A stretch of DNA of 64,000 nt from positions 1-64,000 of the forward strand of contig UBTY01000061.1 of the NCBI GenBank assembly GCA_900468535.1. The letters run 5' to 3'. Source of the DNA: Hyphomicrobiales bacterium (GTDB taxonomy: Bacteria; Pseudomonadota; Alphaproteobacteria; Rhizobiales; Rhizobiaceae). A program made the position numbers and the translations under genes. Below, in pieces: positions 1 to 7,990 of the stretch. How positions within the stretch are numbered: position 1 is the first letter of the stretch; the number at the start of each line of letters is the position of its first letter. The notes beneath the pieces were generated by a model that worked only from the letters and a program-made list of their open reading frames with translations, had not been told where the DNA came from and did not search any database.

Positions 1-1
1 A

Positions 2-130
2 AGCCGGCAGCCTGTCGGCAGCGGCCCGCGACGCGACCCCGATATGGCCCCGATAACAGGTGCTGACGCCGCACTTCAGAACGAGGTTGCCCGTATTTTC
101 GGCGAGATGAGCGTCAACCGCGACAAATAA
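2..130 (+). CDS. C-terminal end of an unidentified protein (partial)
   Basis: An open frame enters from the left edge and ends with TAA at 128-130, giving the last 42 residues of a protein whose start lies outside the window. The tail ends in ...RIFGEMSVNRDK. A strong intrinsic terminator follows within 35 bases, as expected for the end of a transcription unit. I do not recognise the family from this fragment and assign no function. Confidence 0.6.
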   Translation, partial: SRQPVGSGPRRDPDMAPITGADAALQNEVARIFGEMSVNRDK

Positions 131-154
131 GATTGCCTGCTCGCGCAAGCTCCA

Positions 155-189
155 ACAAAAAAGGCGCTGCAATTGCAGCGCCTTTTTTT
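155..189. terminator. Bidirectional intrinsic terminator
   Basis: A perfect 10-bp inverted repeat (163-182, GGCGCTGCAA/TTGCAGCGCC) is flanked by an A-run on the left and seven T on the right. It lies between the partial gene on + and dksA on -, so it can terminate both convergent transcripts. Confidence 0.85.
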
Positions 190-201
190 GAATGATAGAG
201 C

Positions 202-621
202 TTATTCGTCCCGGTAGACCTTCTCGCGGCGCTCGTGGCGCTCTTGCGCCTCGATGGACAGCGTGGCGATCGGGCGCGCGTCAAGCCGTCTGAGACCGAT
301 CGGCTCGCCTGTCTCCTCACAGTAGCCGTAGGTGCCGTCTTCAATCCGCTGCAGTGCTGCATCGATCTTGGAGATCAGCTTTCTCTGACGATCACGAGCA
401 CGCAGTTCGATGGCTCGGTCGGTTTCGGACGACGCTCGATCTGCGAGGTCCGGATGGTTCGCGCTTTCCTCGGCCAGATGGTCGAGAGTTTCACGCGCCT
501 CGCGAAGGATATCGTTCTTCCAGGCAATCAGCTTGGCCCTGAAATAGGCCCGTTGGTTGCCATTCATGAACTCTTCCTCTTCCGAGGGTACGTAATTGCT
601 AAGATCGATCTTCTCACTCAA
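202..621 (-). CDS. dksA: RNA polymerase-binding transcription factor DksA
   Basis: DksA/TraR family regulator that binds the RNA polymerase secondary channel and, with ppGpp, adjusts rRNA and amino-acid promoters. The product is 139 residues. The coiled-coil tip motif DxxDxA is present (D58, D61, A63). The C-terminal zinc-finger region keeps only one of four classical cysteines (C101; the other positions are T104, S122, A125), as in Cys-poor DksA variants. The start is taken as TTG at 621, preceded by AGGAGA at a 6-base spacing, rather than the in-frame ATG at 642. A promoter at 658-686 would put the RNA start only about 9 bases before 642, leaving no room for a ribosome site there. The resulting N-terminus MSEKIDLSNY is also typical of the family. 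Confidence 0.93.
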   Translation of the reverse strand: MSEKIDLSNYVPSEEEEFMNGNQRAYFRAKLIAWKNDILREARETLDHLAEESANHPDLADRASSETDRAIELRARDRQRKLISKIDAALQRIEDGTYGYCEETGEPIGLRRLDARPIATLSIEAQERHERREKVYRDE

Positions 622-657
622 CGCGATTCTCCTGAAGAACATCTCATCTGGCGGCTG

Positions 658-686
658 TATATCCCGAGCGCTACGGTTGATTCAAG
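658..686 (-). promoter_or_regulatory. Candidate sigma-70 promoter of dksA
   Basis: On the minus strand a -35 CTTGAA (681-686) is separated by exactly 17 bases from a -10 GATATA (658-663), close to the rhizobial housekeeping pattern CTTGAC-N17-CTATAT. Transcription would begin near 650, about 30 bases before the TTG start of dksA. Confidence 0.6.
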
Positions 687-703
687 TCCAATACGCTAGG
701 TAA

Positions 704-721
704 ACAGATTTTTAAATCTGT
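704..721. repeat. Perfect 18-bp palindrome between dksA and sixA
   Basis: ACAGATTT-TT-AAATCTGT is a perfect inverted repeat just upstream of the dksA -35 element and in the divergent region before sixA. It could be an operator or upstream element. No T-run follows, so a terminator is unlikely. Confidence 0.45.
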
Positions 722-871
722 CATATTTTTGAGCTAACAGACTATTTTTGCGTCATTATTTCATTCGTCGCATAAGCATCGAATGTCAGCCGGTCCGAAC
801 TCGTCCACTGCAATCGTCGTGATAGTTGACGCAAGGGCGACCCTGCAGCTACTGAAGAAGCCAGCGTCATC

Positions 872-1378
872 ATGGATCGTTCTATGCCCGCAATCCTTCC
901 TCCGCCGACCAGAATCTACCTTTTACGGCACGCAGAAGCTGCATGGGCGCTGCCGGGCCAGAAGGACTTCGACCGTCCTCTCAGCGAGAAGGGATATGCC
1001 GACGCGGAAGTCGTTGCCGACCGGGCCGCCGATATGGGCTATAGGCCCGATCTCGTTCTGAGCTCGACCGCGATCCGCTGCAAGGAAACCGCCGATGCCG
1101 TACACCGTGCGGTTGGAGAGGCTGCAGATCTCCGGTTTGTCGACGAACTCTACGAAGCGACCCCGGACATCTATATCGCGATCATTGCGGCGCAGTCGGT
1201 CGAATCGGTCATGCTCGTCGGCCACAACCCGACGATGGAGCAGACATTGGAAGCCCTGATTGGTCATCAGGCCCTCTCGCAGACCCTGCCAACCGGCTTT
1301 CCGCCGGCCGGCCTTGCCGTCCTTGACAGCGATAACAGCGCAACCGGCTGGCGGCTTGTCGACTTCCTGTTCGATTAA
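872..1378 (+). CDS. SixA-like phosphohistidine phosphatase (histidine phosphatase family)
   Basis: The 168-residue protein belongs to the histidine phosphatase (phosphoglycerate mutase-like) superfamily. The catalytic RHA triad (R19, H20) follows the first beta strand and a second active-site histidine lies in VGHNP (H118). The short single-domain form is typical of SixA, which removes phosphate from phosphohistidine in phosphotransfer proteins; the physiological substrate here cannot be read from sequence. It is followed 74 bases later by the ycjX-like gene and probably shares its transcript. Another ATG lies five codons downstream (MPAILP), so the exact start is uncertain. Confidence 0.85.
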   Translation: MDRSMPAILPPPTRIYLLRHAEAAWALPGQKDFDRPLSEKGYADAEVVADRAADMGYRPDLVLSSTAIRCKETADAVHRAVGEAADLRFVDELYEATPDIYIAIIAAQSVESVMLVGHNPTMEQTLEALIGHQALSQTLPTGFPPAGLAVLDSDNSATGWRLVDFLFD

Positions 1379-1452
1379 CACGACTGCTTGCGGCCTTTTC
1401 CCGACGCAAGCAACTTCCTATATGGTTGTAACGAACCAATCGGAACTCCAAA

Positions 1453-2925
1453 TTGCCGCCCAGCCTGACATCGTTTGCCGACGACGCCCGTATCGCCTTC
1501 GACAACCTTTCCGACCGCGCTGCCGGCCTGGTTCACCCAACCGTACGCCTTGGCGTGACCGGGCTGTCGCGCTCGGGCAAGACGGTGTTCATTTCGTCCC
1601 TCGTCCATAATCTGTTGCACGGCGGCAGGCTGCCGCTGTTCGAGCCTGTGCAGTCCGGCCGGGTGTCTGCGGTTCGCCTGGAGCAGCAACCCGACGACGC
1701 CGTTCCGCGGTTCCAATACGAGGACCACATTCGCGCCTTGGCGAAAGACCGCATCTGGCCCGATTCCACCCGCGCTATTTCGGAATTGCGTCTCACTCTG
1801 GACTACCAGAGCGCCAGCGGTTGGAATCGGCTGTTCTCCGCCGGACGCCTGTCGATCGATATTGTCGACTATCCCGGTGAATGGCTGCTTGATCTGCCGC
1901 TGCTCGGCAAGGACTATCGAACATTCAGTGAAGAAACCATCGCTTTGGCCCGCACCGGAATCCGCGCCGAGCTATCGCGCGAATGGCTGTCACTGACGAG
2001 TGACGCAATTGCCAACATCGCGGCCGACGAGATGCAGGCGCGCGATCTTGCCACAGCCTTCGCGGACTATCTGAAAGCCTGCAAGGCTGACGAACGATCG
2101 CTTTCGACGCTGCCGCCCGGCCGCTTTCTGTTACCCGGCGATCTCGAAGGATCCCCTGCCCTGACCTTCGCGCCACTCGTCTTGCCGCCCGACGGCAAGA
2201 CGCAGAAGGGATCGCTGTGGGCGATGATGGAGCGGCGCTACGAAGCCTACAAGGCTGTCGTGGTCAAACCCTTCTTTCGCGACCACTTCGCCCGGCTCGA
2301 TCGCCAGATCGTCCTTGTCGATGCGCTTCAAGCGATCAACAGGGGACCGGAAGCGGTGCAGGATCTCGAGCGAGCGTTGACGGATGTTCTGGCCTGCTTC
2401 AGGCCGGGCTCGAACTCCATTCTCTCCTCCATCCTGGGGCGCAGGATTGATCGCGTACTGGTGGCCGCAACCAAGGCCGACCATTTGCATCACGAGAGCC
2501 ACCACCGGCTGGACGCTTTGACGCGGCGCCTCGTCGATCGCGCCATACAGCGCATCGGCATGGCCGGCGCCGGCATCGACGTCATGGCACTTGCCTCGGT
2601 CCGCGCCACCCGTGAAGCAACCGTAAAGCGCGACGGTCAGGATCTGCCTGTCATCGTCGGCACGCCGATCGCGGGTGAGACGATCGCTGGCGAACGATTT
2701 GATGGCGAGAAGAAAACCGCGATCTTTCCGGGCGACCTGCCTGAGAACCCGGAGGCCCTGTTCGCGGAGATCGAGGCTGGCATTCCGGTTGCGCTGCCCG
2801 ATGTGAATGTCGTGCGCTTCAGACCGCCGCAGCTCGAGGAAACAAGCGGCGGCATCAAGCTCTCGGTGCCGCATATCCGCCTCGACAGGGCAATGCAGTT
2901 CCTTTTCGGGGATCGACTGGCATGA
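1453..2925 (+). CDS. YcjX-family P-loop protein (DUF463)
   Basis: A 490-residue member of the YcjX/DUF463 family of P-loop NTPase-like proteins. A Walker A motif, GLSRSGKT, sits at residues 37-44, and the N-terminal region after it has the conserved features of the family. E. coli YcjX is stress-inducible with poorly defined function. Translation probably begins at TTG 1453, since no in-frame ATG occurs nearby and a GGA-containing stretch lies upstream. The stop overlaps the start of the next gene by four bases (ATGA), indicating translational coupling with the YcjF-like partner, the usual pairing in proteobacteria. Confidence 0.85.
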   Translation: MPPSLTSFADDARIAFDNLSDRAAGLVHPTVRLGVTGLSRSGKTVFISSLVHNLLHGGRLPLFEPVQSGRVSAVRLEQQPDDAVPRFQYEDHIRALAKDRIWPDSTRAISELRLTLDYQSASGWNRLFSAGRLSIDIVDYPGEWLLDLPLLGKDYRTFSEETIALARTGIRAELSREWLSLTSDAIANIAADEMQARDLATAFADYLKACKADERSLSTLPPGRFLLPGDLEGSPALTFAPLVLPPDGKTQKGSLWAMMERRYEAYKAVVVKPFFRDHFARLDRQIVLVDALQAINRGPEAVQDLERALTDVLACFRPGSNSILSSILGRRIDRVLVAATKADHLHHESHHRLDALTRRLVDRAIQRIGMAGAGIDVMALASVRATREATVKRDGQDLPVIVGTPIAGETIAGERFDGEKKTAIFPGDLPENPEALFAEIEAGIPVALPDVNVVRFRPPQLEETSGGIKLSVPHIRLDRAMQFLFGDRLA

Positions 2926-3977
2926 TCAAGCCTCCACAGCAGAGAACGCCCGGCGCGTTTCCTTTTGACGAGCCTGCGCCAGCCGCGTCCGACCGACCGC
3001 ACCGCAAGCCGGAAAGTTTCACCGAGGCGATCGTTTTGACGGCGGATGAGGACGATCCCTTCCTCAATCCCGAAAAAGACCTCCCCTCCCTGCCGGTGGC
3101 AGTCCCTCGCAAGCGCGGTACGGCGTTCGGGAAGATTGCGCTCGGCGCATTCGGCGTCCTGTTTTCGCTGGCTTTTGGCCTGTGGACGGATAGCCTCATT
3201 CGCAGCCTCTTTTCCCGCGCGGACTGGCTTGGATATACGGCCCTTGCCGCACTCGGCATCGGCGTCCTCGCTGTCATCGCCATGGTCCTCAAGGAAACCG
3301 CCGGGATGATGCGGCTAGCCGCCGTTCAGGCGATCAAGACCGAAGCCGACGAGGCGATCCGCGATACCAAGCCGGCCAAGGCGCGGGCGCTCGTCAAGAA
3401 GCTTGAAGCGTTGCTGCATGCCAAGCCCGAAACGGCCAGAGGACGTGCCACGCTGAAGGCCGCCGAAAACGACATCATCGATGCGCCGCACCTGATTGCC
3501 CTTGCCGAGCGGGAACTGCTGGCGCCCCTCGACCGGCAGGCGCGCAGCCTCATCGTCAATGCATCGAAGCGTGTCTCGGTCGTAACGGCGGTCAGCCCGC
3601 GCGCGATAGTCGATCTGCTCTACGTCCTATACGAAGCGGCACGGCTCATCAGAGCCATGGCGGATCTCTACGGCGGCCGCCCCGGAACCTTCGGTATGAT
3701 TCGACTGATGCGCGACGTGCTCGCTCATCTCGCCGTAACGGGATCGATCGCCGTCGGCGACAGCCTCATCCAGCAGGTGCTCGGTCACGGTTTGGCGTCA
3801 AAGCTTTCCGCCCGACTCGGCGAAGGCGTGATCAACGGCCTCATGACCGCCCGCATTGGAATCGCCGCCATGGATCTCTGCCGGCCGCTGGCATTTCGCG
3901 CGATGAAGCGCCCGGGAATCGGTGATTTCATCGGCGACCTGTCTCCGACCGCAGGCGATCGCAGCGGCAAGAGCTGA
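2922..3977 (+). CDS. YcjF-family membrane protein (DUF697, TIGR01620)
   Basis: A 351-residue inner-membrane protein with a polar, proline-rich N-terminal cytoplasmic segment, two hydrophobic helices at about residues 69-88 and 103-122, and a C-terminal DUF697-type domain. It overlaps the ycjX-like gene by four bases, the conserved ycjX-ycjF arrangement, so the two products probably act together. Function of the pair is not established. The coding frame and composition match the neighbours. Confidence 0.85.
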   Translation: MIKPPQQRTPGAFPFDEPAPAASDRPHRKPESFTEAIVLTADEDDPFLNPEKDLPSLPVAVPRKRGTAFGKIALGAFGVLFSLAFGLWTDSLIRSLFSRADWLGYTALAALGIGVLAVIAMVLKETAGMMRLAAVQAIKTEADEAIRDTKPAKARALVKKLEALLHAKPETARGRATLKAAENDIIDAPHLIALAERELLAPLDRQARSLIVNASKRVSVVTAVSPRAIVDLLYVLYEAARLIRAMADLYGGRPGTFGMIRLMRDVLAHLAVTGSIAVGDSLIQQVLGHGLASKLSARLGEGVINGLMTARIGIAAMDLCRPLAFRAMKRPGIGDFIGDLSPTAGDRSGKS

Positions 3978-4177
3978 AATCAGCCCACAAGCCGCGAACG
4001 TCGTGTGACTCGGTCGACTTCGAACAGATTCAAAATGTTACCCAAGATTTGGCCCCGCTTTCACACACCTGAAAGCCCTGCTGACGCGGCCATTTCAGGA
4101 CATTGGAAACCAAGCATTAACCATTATTGGGCAAAACTCCGAGGCAGTTAAGCGATGCGGTTCGCCAAGGAAAATCC

Positions 4178-4723
4178 ATGTACTCGCGCAAGTTTCTCTC
4201 TCTGTTCGGCCTGGCGGCGATAGCCCTCTCGCCATTGGCTGACACGGCTGCAACGGCCGCCACCCGCGACAAGGCTTTCTTCGAGTCGGTCGCCGGCACA
4301 TGGAAAGGCCCCGGCGAGATCGTCGCTGGAAAATACAAGGGCACGAAATTCACCTGCAACCTCGTCGGCGAGCCCGTGAGCGACGGCGGTGCGGGAATCA
4401 AGCTTGATGGAAGCTGCCGCGTCGGCGTGTTCAAGCAGCCGATGTCGGCGCTGATCTCGCAAGCCGGCAACAGCTACAAGGGCAAGTTCCTCGATGGTGC
4501 CGCCGGCAAGGGGCTGGACGTGGTCTCGGGCGCAGTCACCGACGACACTGTTGTCGTCGGCCTCAACCGCTCGAAGCTCAACGGTGCGATGATCGCTCGC
4601 GTCCGCGACGACAAGACGATGAACGTTACCATTTCGGTGAAGGTTGAAAGCCAGATGATCCCCGTCATCGGCCTGACCCTGACCCGCCAGGTAGACGAGA
4701 TGACGGTCGGATCCGTAGAATAG
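4178..4723 (+). CDS. Secreted hypothetical protein
   Basis: A 181-residue protein beginning with a classical signal peptide (MYSRKF followed by a hydrophobic stretch ending near ADTAATA), so periplasmic or exported. The mature part is glycine-rich and beta-prone, with two cysteines (in FTCNL and GSCRV) that could form a disulfide. The start is the ATG at 4178, with AAGGA six bases upstream; an upstream TTG at 4127 would spoil the signal peptide. I do not recognise a characterised family. A 200-base gap separates it from the ycjF-like gene, and a terminator follows it directly, so it is probably monocistronic. Confidence 0.7.
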   Translation: MYSRKFLSLFGLAAIALSPLADTAATAATRDKAFFESVAGTWKGPGEIVAGKYKGTKFTCNLVGEPVSDGGAGIKLDGSCRVGVFKQPMSALISQAGNSYKGKFLDGAAGKGLDVVSGAVTDDTVVVGLNRSKLNGAMIARVRDDKTMNVTISVKVESQMIPVIGLTLTRQVDEMTVGSVE

Positions 4724-4746
4724 CCTCAAGACGCATCAGCTTGAGA

Positions 4747-4772
4747 AAGCGGCGGTTTCCGCCGCTTTTTTG
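4747..4772 (+). terminator. Intrinsic terminator of the secreted hypothetical gene
   Basis: AAGCGGCGG-TTT-CCGCCGCTT hairpin followed by a run of T, directly after the stop at 4723. The A residues on the left arm could let it also serve folK on the opposite strand. Confidence 0.85.
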
Positions 4773-4775
4773 TTG

Positions 4776-5303
4776 TCAGTGAACTGACCACCAGTCCTGA
4801 CTGGCGTCCGCGACCTCGATCCCTTCGATATCGGCCTGCTTCAGCCAGTCACTGACCTTTTCCCCGTCGACGACGAGCTCGGGCGCCACGTCGGCAAGCG
4901 GCATCAGGACAAAACCGCGGCCCGTCATGCGCGGATGCGGCAGCTCCAGGCGCGGAGCATCCTGTTTCACGTCAGCGAACGTCAACACGTCGATATCGAG
5001 CGTGCGCGGTCCCCAGCGCTCGATGCGCTCGCGTTTCATCGAGCGCTCCATCTCCAGGCACACGTCGAGCAGTGCTTCCGGCGAAAGCGTGGTTTCGATC
5101 AACGCGCAGGCGTTGAAGAAATAGGACTGGTCCGTCTTGCCCCATGGCGGCGTGCGATAGAGCCTCGATACCGAGAGCACCCGGCAATCCGGCCGTCTAT
5201 CCAGTTCCTGCAAGGCGACGGACATGGAATGCACAGGGTCGCCGATGTTACCGCCGAGACCCAGCGTAGCGAGTTGAAAGCCGCGATCAGACAAAATGCT
5301 CAA
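4776..5303 (-). CDS. folK: 2-amino-4-hydroxy-6-hydroxymethyldihydropteridine pyrophosphokinase
   Basis: FolK transfers pyrophosphate from ATP to 6-hydroxymethyl-dihydropterin, the step before dihydropteroate synthase. The 175-residue product has the N-terminal GLGGNIGDP motif and the HPPK signature RWGPRTLDIDV with its metal-binding aspartates. It is the third gene of folP-folB-folK and overlaps the end of folB by 17 bases, which forces a TTG start at 5303; the overlap suggests translational coupling. Confidence 0.95.
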   Translation of the reverse strand: MSILSDRGFQLATLGLGGNIGDPVHSMSVALQELDRRPDCRVLSVSRLYRTPPWGKTDQSYFFNACALIETTLSPEALLDVCLEMERSMKRERIERWGPRTLDIDVLTFADVKQDAPRLELPHPRMTGRGFVLMPLADVAPELVVDGEKVSDWLKQADIEGIEVADASQDWWSVH

Positions 5304-5655
5304 TACTCACTTGGACGAAGTCGAGCACGCCGGGCACCGGAGCATTGGGCTTGCGCACGGTGATCTTGGCGCGCTTGATCTGCGGAAACTTCTCGCAAAG
5401 GCCTTTCGCGATATCGAGCGCCAGAGCCTCGATCAGATATCGGCGCTTGCCGGTCACGATCTCCTCGATGACGGTGAAGGCGATGCCGTAGTTCACGGTA
5501 TCGTCGATCGAATCGTTTTCGAGCGCGTCGCCCGCGACAACGTCGAGTTCGGCGTCGACGAAGAAGCGTTGCCCCAGGAACTCTTCCTCATCGTGAACGC
5601 CGTGACGGGCAAAGAAGGCGCAGTTCTGAAGGGTAATGGTGTAGGTGATGCTCAT
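5287..5655 (-). CDS. folB: Dihydroneopterin aldolase
   Basis: FolB cleaves dihydroneopterin to 6-hydroxymethyl-dihydropterin and glycolaldehyde. The 122-residue length, the N-terminal GVHDEEEFLGQRFFVD segment and the C-terminal ITVRKPNAPVPG motif are diagnostic of the small T-fold enzyme. The ATG overlaps the folP stop by four bases (ATGA) and a purine-rich AAAGG lies upstream, so folP, folB and folK are translated as one operon. Confidence 0.95.
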   Translation of the reverse strand: MSITYTITLQNCAFFARHGVHDEEEFLGQRFFVDAELDVVAGDALENDSIDDTVNYGIAFTVIEEIVTGKRRYLIEALALDIAKGLCEKFPQIKRAKITVRKPNAPVPGVLDFVQVSIEHFV

Positions 5656-6524
5656 GCTGTGCCTTTCCGCTCGAAGCCGTCGCCTGCGTCCAGCATAGCA
5701 TCGGCAACCGCAAGCGCGTCCCTGTTGATTGCGACATTGTGGACGCGAAAAATGGTCGCTCCCCGAAGGCGGAGCAGCGCGCTCGTCGCGGCAGTGCCCG
5801 CATCGCGGTCGGCCGCATCGCGCCCGGTGATCGCGCCGATGAAGCGTTTTCTCGATGTGCCGGCCAGGATCGGGAACCCCAGTTTGTGAAGCTCGCTGAA
5901 GCGCGTCATCAGCTCGATGTTTTCCCGCGTGTCCTTCGCGAAGCCGAATCCCGGATCGAGCACGATTGCCTCCCGCTCGACGCCGGCCTTGTAGGCGATC
6001 TCCAGCGATTCTTCGAGAAACAGGAACTGGTCCGCAATGATATCGGCGAGCTTCTGCCGCTCGCGTCCGGTGTGCATGAGACAGAGGCCCGCGCCCGTTT
6101 TCGCCGCGACAGTTGCGATCTCGGGCTCTTTTTGCAGGCCGAACACGTCGTTGATGATGTCAGCCCCCGCCACCATCGCCAGTCGAGCGGTCTCTGCCCT
6201 GTAGGTGTCGATGGAGATCAGCACGTCACTTCTGCCACGCAGCGCCTCGATGACCGGCAGGACGCGCGCCTGCTCTTCGGCTGCGTTGACGGGCGCCGCA
6301 TCGGGACGCGTCGATTCCCCGCCGATGTCGATGATGGCAGCGCCTTCGTTCACCGCCTCGAGCGCGCGGGCAACTGCCGCATCGACGGTGTTGTGACGCC
6401 CGCCATCGGAAAATGAATCAGGCGTGACGTTGACGATGGCCATGATGACGGCCTTTGGGCCGAGTTCGATCGTGCGACCATGTCCGACGCGCCAAAGCTT
6501 GCTCGCGTGCTCAGTCAACGGCAT
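5652..6524 (-). CDS. folP: Dihydropteroate synthase
   Basis: FolP condenses 6-hydroxymethyl-dihydropterin pyrophosphate with p-aminobenzoate and is the sulfonamide target. The 290-residue product has the signatures IVNVTPDSFSDGG and DIGGESTRP near the N-terminus, and the pterin-site GTSRKRFIG in the C-terminal half. It is the first gene of folP-folB-folK. Its upstream region is shared with the divergent DUF922 gene starting at 6603. Confidence 0.96.
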   Translation of the reverse strand: MPLTEHASKLWRVGHGRTIELGPKAVIMAIVNVTPDSFSDGGRHNTVDAAVARALEAVNEGAAIIDIGGESTRPDAAPVNAAEEQARVLPVIEALRGRSDVLISIDTYRAETARLAMVAGADIINDVFGLQKEPEIATVAAKTGAGLCLMHTGRERQKLADIIADQFLFLEESLEIAYKAGVEREAIVLDPGFGFAKDTRENIELMTRFSELHKLGFPILAGTSRKRFIGAITGRDAADRDAGTAATSALLRLRGATIFRVHNVAINRDALAVADAMLDAGDGFERKGTA

Positions 6525-6602
6525 TCATCCTATCGATCGAAAAAACCGCGCCCTCATATTGCGCTGGCCGTGGCTATGCCCCAAGCTCCGGCAAACTTCA
6601 AC

Positions 6603-7244
6603 ATGAGTATTTGCAGAATGCTTTCCGTGCCGCGTTATATGCCTTTCCTTGTCGCCGTTTCCATATCGGTTCTCATGACAACCCCGGCAATGGCAGCCGT
6701 TGTGGCGACAAAAAGCTATTCGTATTTCGACATCAAAGGCAAAACGGCCGACGAACTCGACGAACAGTTGAGCATACGCGGGCCGACAGCAAGCGGCTCC
6801 TCCGCGCGCCACCCCGGCGCAACCAAGATCCGCTTCGGTGGCGATGCCACCTATATGCAGGATGGTGGGCGTTGCCGCGTCAGCAGCGCGCGCGTGACCG
6901 TACACACGCAGATCATTCTGCCGCGATGGACCAATCGTCGTGGTGCAAGCAAGCAGCTGTCGATGATCTGGGACACGCTTTCGAGCGACATCAAGCGTCA
7001 CGAGGAACGCCACGCGGAAATTGCCCGCGGTCAAGCGCGCGTCATGGAAAAGCGAATCCTTGCCTTGCCATCTCAGCCGAGCTGCGGGCGGATGCAGGAA
7101 TTGGTCACCGAGGTTTCGACTCGGGGAATCGAGGAACATGACCGCCTGCAGGCCCGATTCGATGAGGTCGAAGCAGTCAATTTCCAGAAACGGATGCTTC
7201 GACTTCTGAACAACAGGATCAAGGCATCGGGCGCCGCAAAGTAA
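6603..7244 (+). CDS. DUF922 secreted putative zinc protease
   Basis: A 213-residue protein with an N-terminal signal peptide (hydrophobic stretch ending TTPAMAA) followed by a DUF922 domain. The motif HEERH in the sequence SDIKRHEERHAEIA has the HExxH form of zinc metallopeptidases and is the likely active site; the preceding region SYFDIKGKTADEL is typical of the family. Two cysteines (in GRCRV and PSCGR) may pair in the periplasm. I take ATG 6603; another ATG at 6618 would also leave an intact signal peptide. The gene diverges from folP and probably encodes an envelope protein; its substrate is unknown. Confidence 0.75.
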   Translation: MSICRMLSVPRYMPFLVAVSISVLMTTPAMAAVVATKSYSYFDIKGKTADELDEQLSIRGPTASGSSARHPGATKIRFGGDATYMQDGGRCRVSSARVTVHTQIILPRWTNRRGASKQLSMIWDTLSSDIKRHEERHAEIARGQARVMEKRILALPSQPSCGRMQELVTEVSTRGIEEHDRLQARFDEVEAVNFQKRMLRLLNNRIKASGAAK

Positions 7245-7381
7245 CCGATTCTCCGGACAAAAACGACCGGCGAACATTAGCCGCACAACAAAAACTGTGA
7301 AGAAACCCCGCGGCCCCAGCCATTTACTGGTGATTTCTCACCCTAGCTAAATCCAACATAACGCGCTAATATTCAGACATT

Positions 7382-7413
7382 CGAAAGTTCAACTCCGTTA
7401 GTCCGAACTTTCG
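7382..7413. repeat. 9-bp inverted repeat upstream of the sRNA terminator
   Basis: CGAAAGTTC and GAACTTTCG are perfectly complementary and separated by 14 bases. The element is either a 5-prime hairpin of the candidate small RNA or a protein-binding operator for its promoter. Confidence 0.5.
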
Positions 7414-7485
7414 TTCCTGGGTTCTCCTGGCGCGTTGCGAAGCCGCGGATGATCCTCCCTCGTCCGTAGGTAATGCGCCTACCTC

Positions 7486-7519
7486 GCCTCGCTCGTCTTA
7501 CGGCAAGCGAGGCTTTTTT
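7486..7519 (+). terminator. Intrinsic terminator of the candidate small RNA
   Basis: GCCTCGCT pairs with AGCGAGGC across a 12-base loop, followed by seven T. Only the + strand carries the T-run, so it does not serve the ferredoxin gene on the opposite strand. Confidence 0.85.
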
Positions 7520-7528
7520 TGTCTGGCG

Positions 7529-7849
7529 TTAGGCCTGGCGTTCCGGAACGTGAACGGTGAGGCCATCAAGCGCAGCCTTCATTCTGATCTGACAGGAGAG
7601 GCGCGACGTGGGGCGCACGTCGAAGGCGAAATCGAGCATGTCTTCTTCCATCGCCTCAGGCGGGCCGACGCGTTCGGTCCACTCTTCGTCGACATAGACA
7701 TGACAGGTTGCGCAGGCACAGGCGCCGCCGCATTCGGCTTCGATGCCCGGCACCGAGTTGCGCACCGCATTTTCCATAACGGTCGATCCCTGATCGACAT
7801 CGAGGTCAAAGCGCGTGCCGTCAAAAGCGACAATGGTCAGTTTGGGCAT
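7529..7849 (-). CDS. [2Fe-2S] ferredoxin, adrenodoxin/FdxB type
   Basis: A 106-residue soluble electron carrier. Cluster ligands follow the adrenodoxin-type spacing C40-x5-C46-x2-C49 with the fourth ligand C86 in RLSCQI; an additional C44 lies inside the first loop. Such vertebrate-type ferredoxins serve cytochrome P450s or Fe-S cluster and heme-related pathways; no partner reductase or P450 gene is adjacent, so the partner is unknown. It is transcribed towards the small-RNA terminator, with no clear minus-strand terminator of its own. Confidence 0.92.
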   Translation of the reverse strand: MPKLTIVAFDGTRFDLDVDQGSTVMENAVRNSVPGIEAECGGACACATCHVYVDEEWTERVGPPEAMEEDMLDFAFDVRPTSRLSCQIRMKAALDGLTVHVPERQA

Positions 7850-7990
7850 GGTGGTTTCCGGTATTTGTCAATGGGAGGGTATGAATTTACTTCCAACAAT
7901 TCAGCGAGGCAGTCAACATCGACAGGCCCACGGTTGTCATCCCAGATTTGGAAGCGACACGCTTGTCAGAATGCGCCACCGCGCAGACCA

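Larger units (their letters stand above)
7367..7519 (+). ncRNA. Candidate trans-acting small RNA with CCUCCC motif
   Basis: This intergenic stretch carries a strong + strand terminator (7486-7519) without a protein gene near it on that strand; the preceding gene stops at 7244. Upstream are a possible -10 TAATAT (7367-7372), a 9-bp inverted repeat (7382-7413), an unpaired-looking UCCUCCCU resembling an anti-Shine-Dalgarno sequence (near 7455), and a small GTAGG/CCTAC hairpin. This layout resembles the alpha-r small RNAs of rhizobia, such as the ar8 (MmgR) or ar14 types. Family assignment is inference; the 5-prime end may instead lie near 7440, giving an RNA of about 75-80 nt. Confidence 0.5.
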
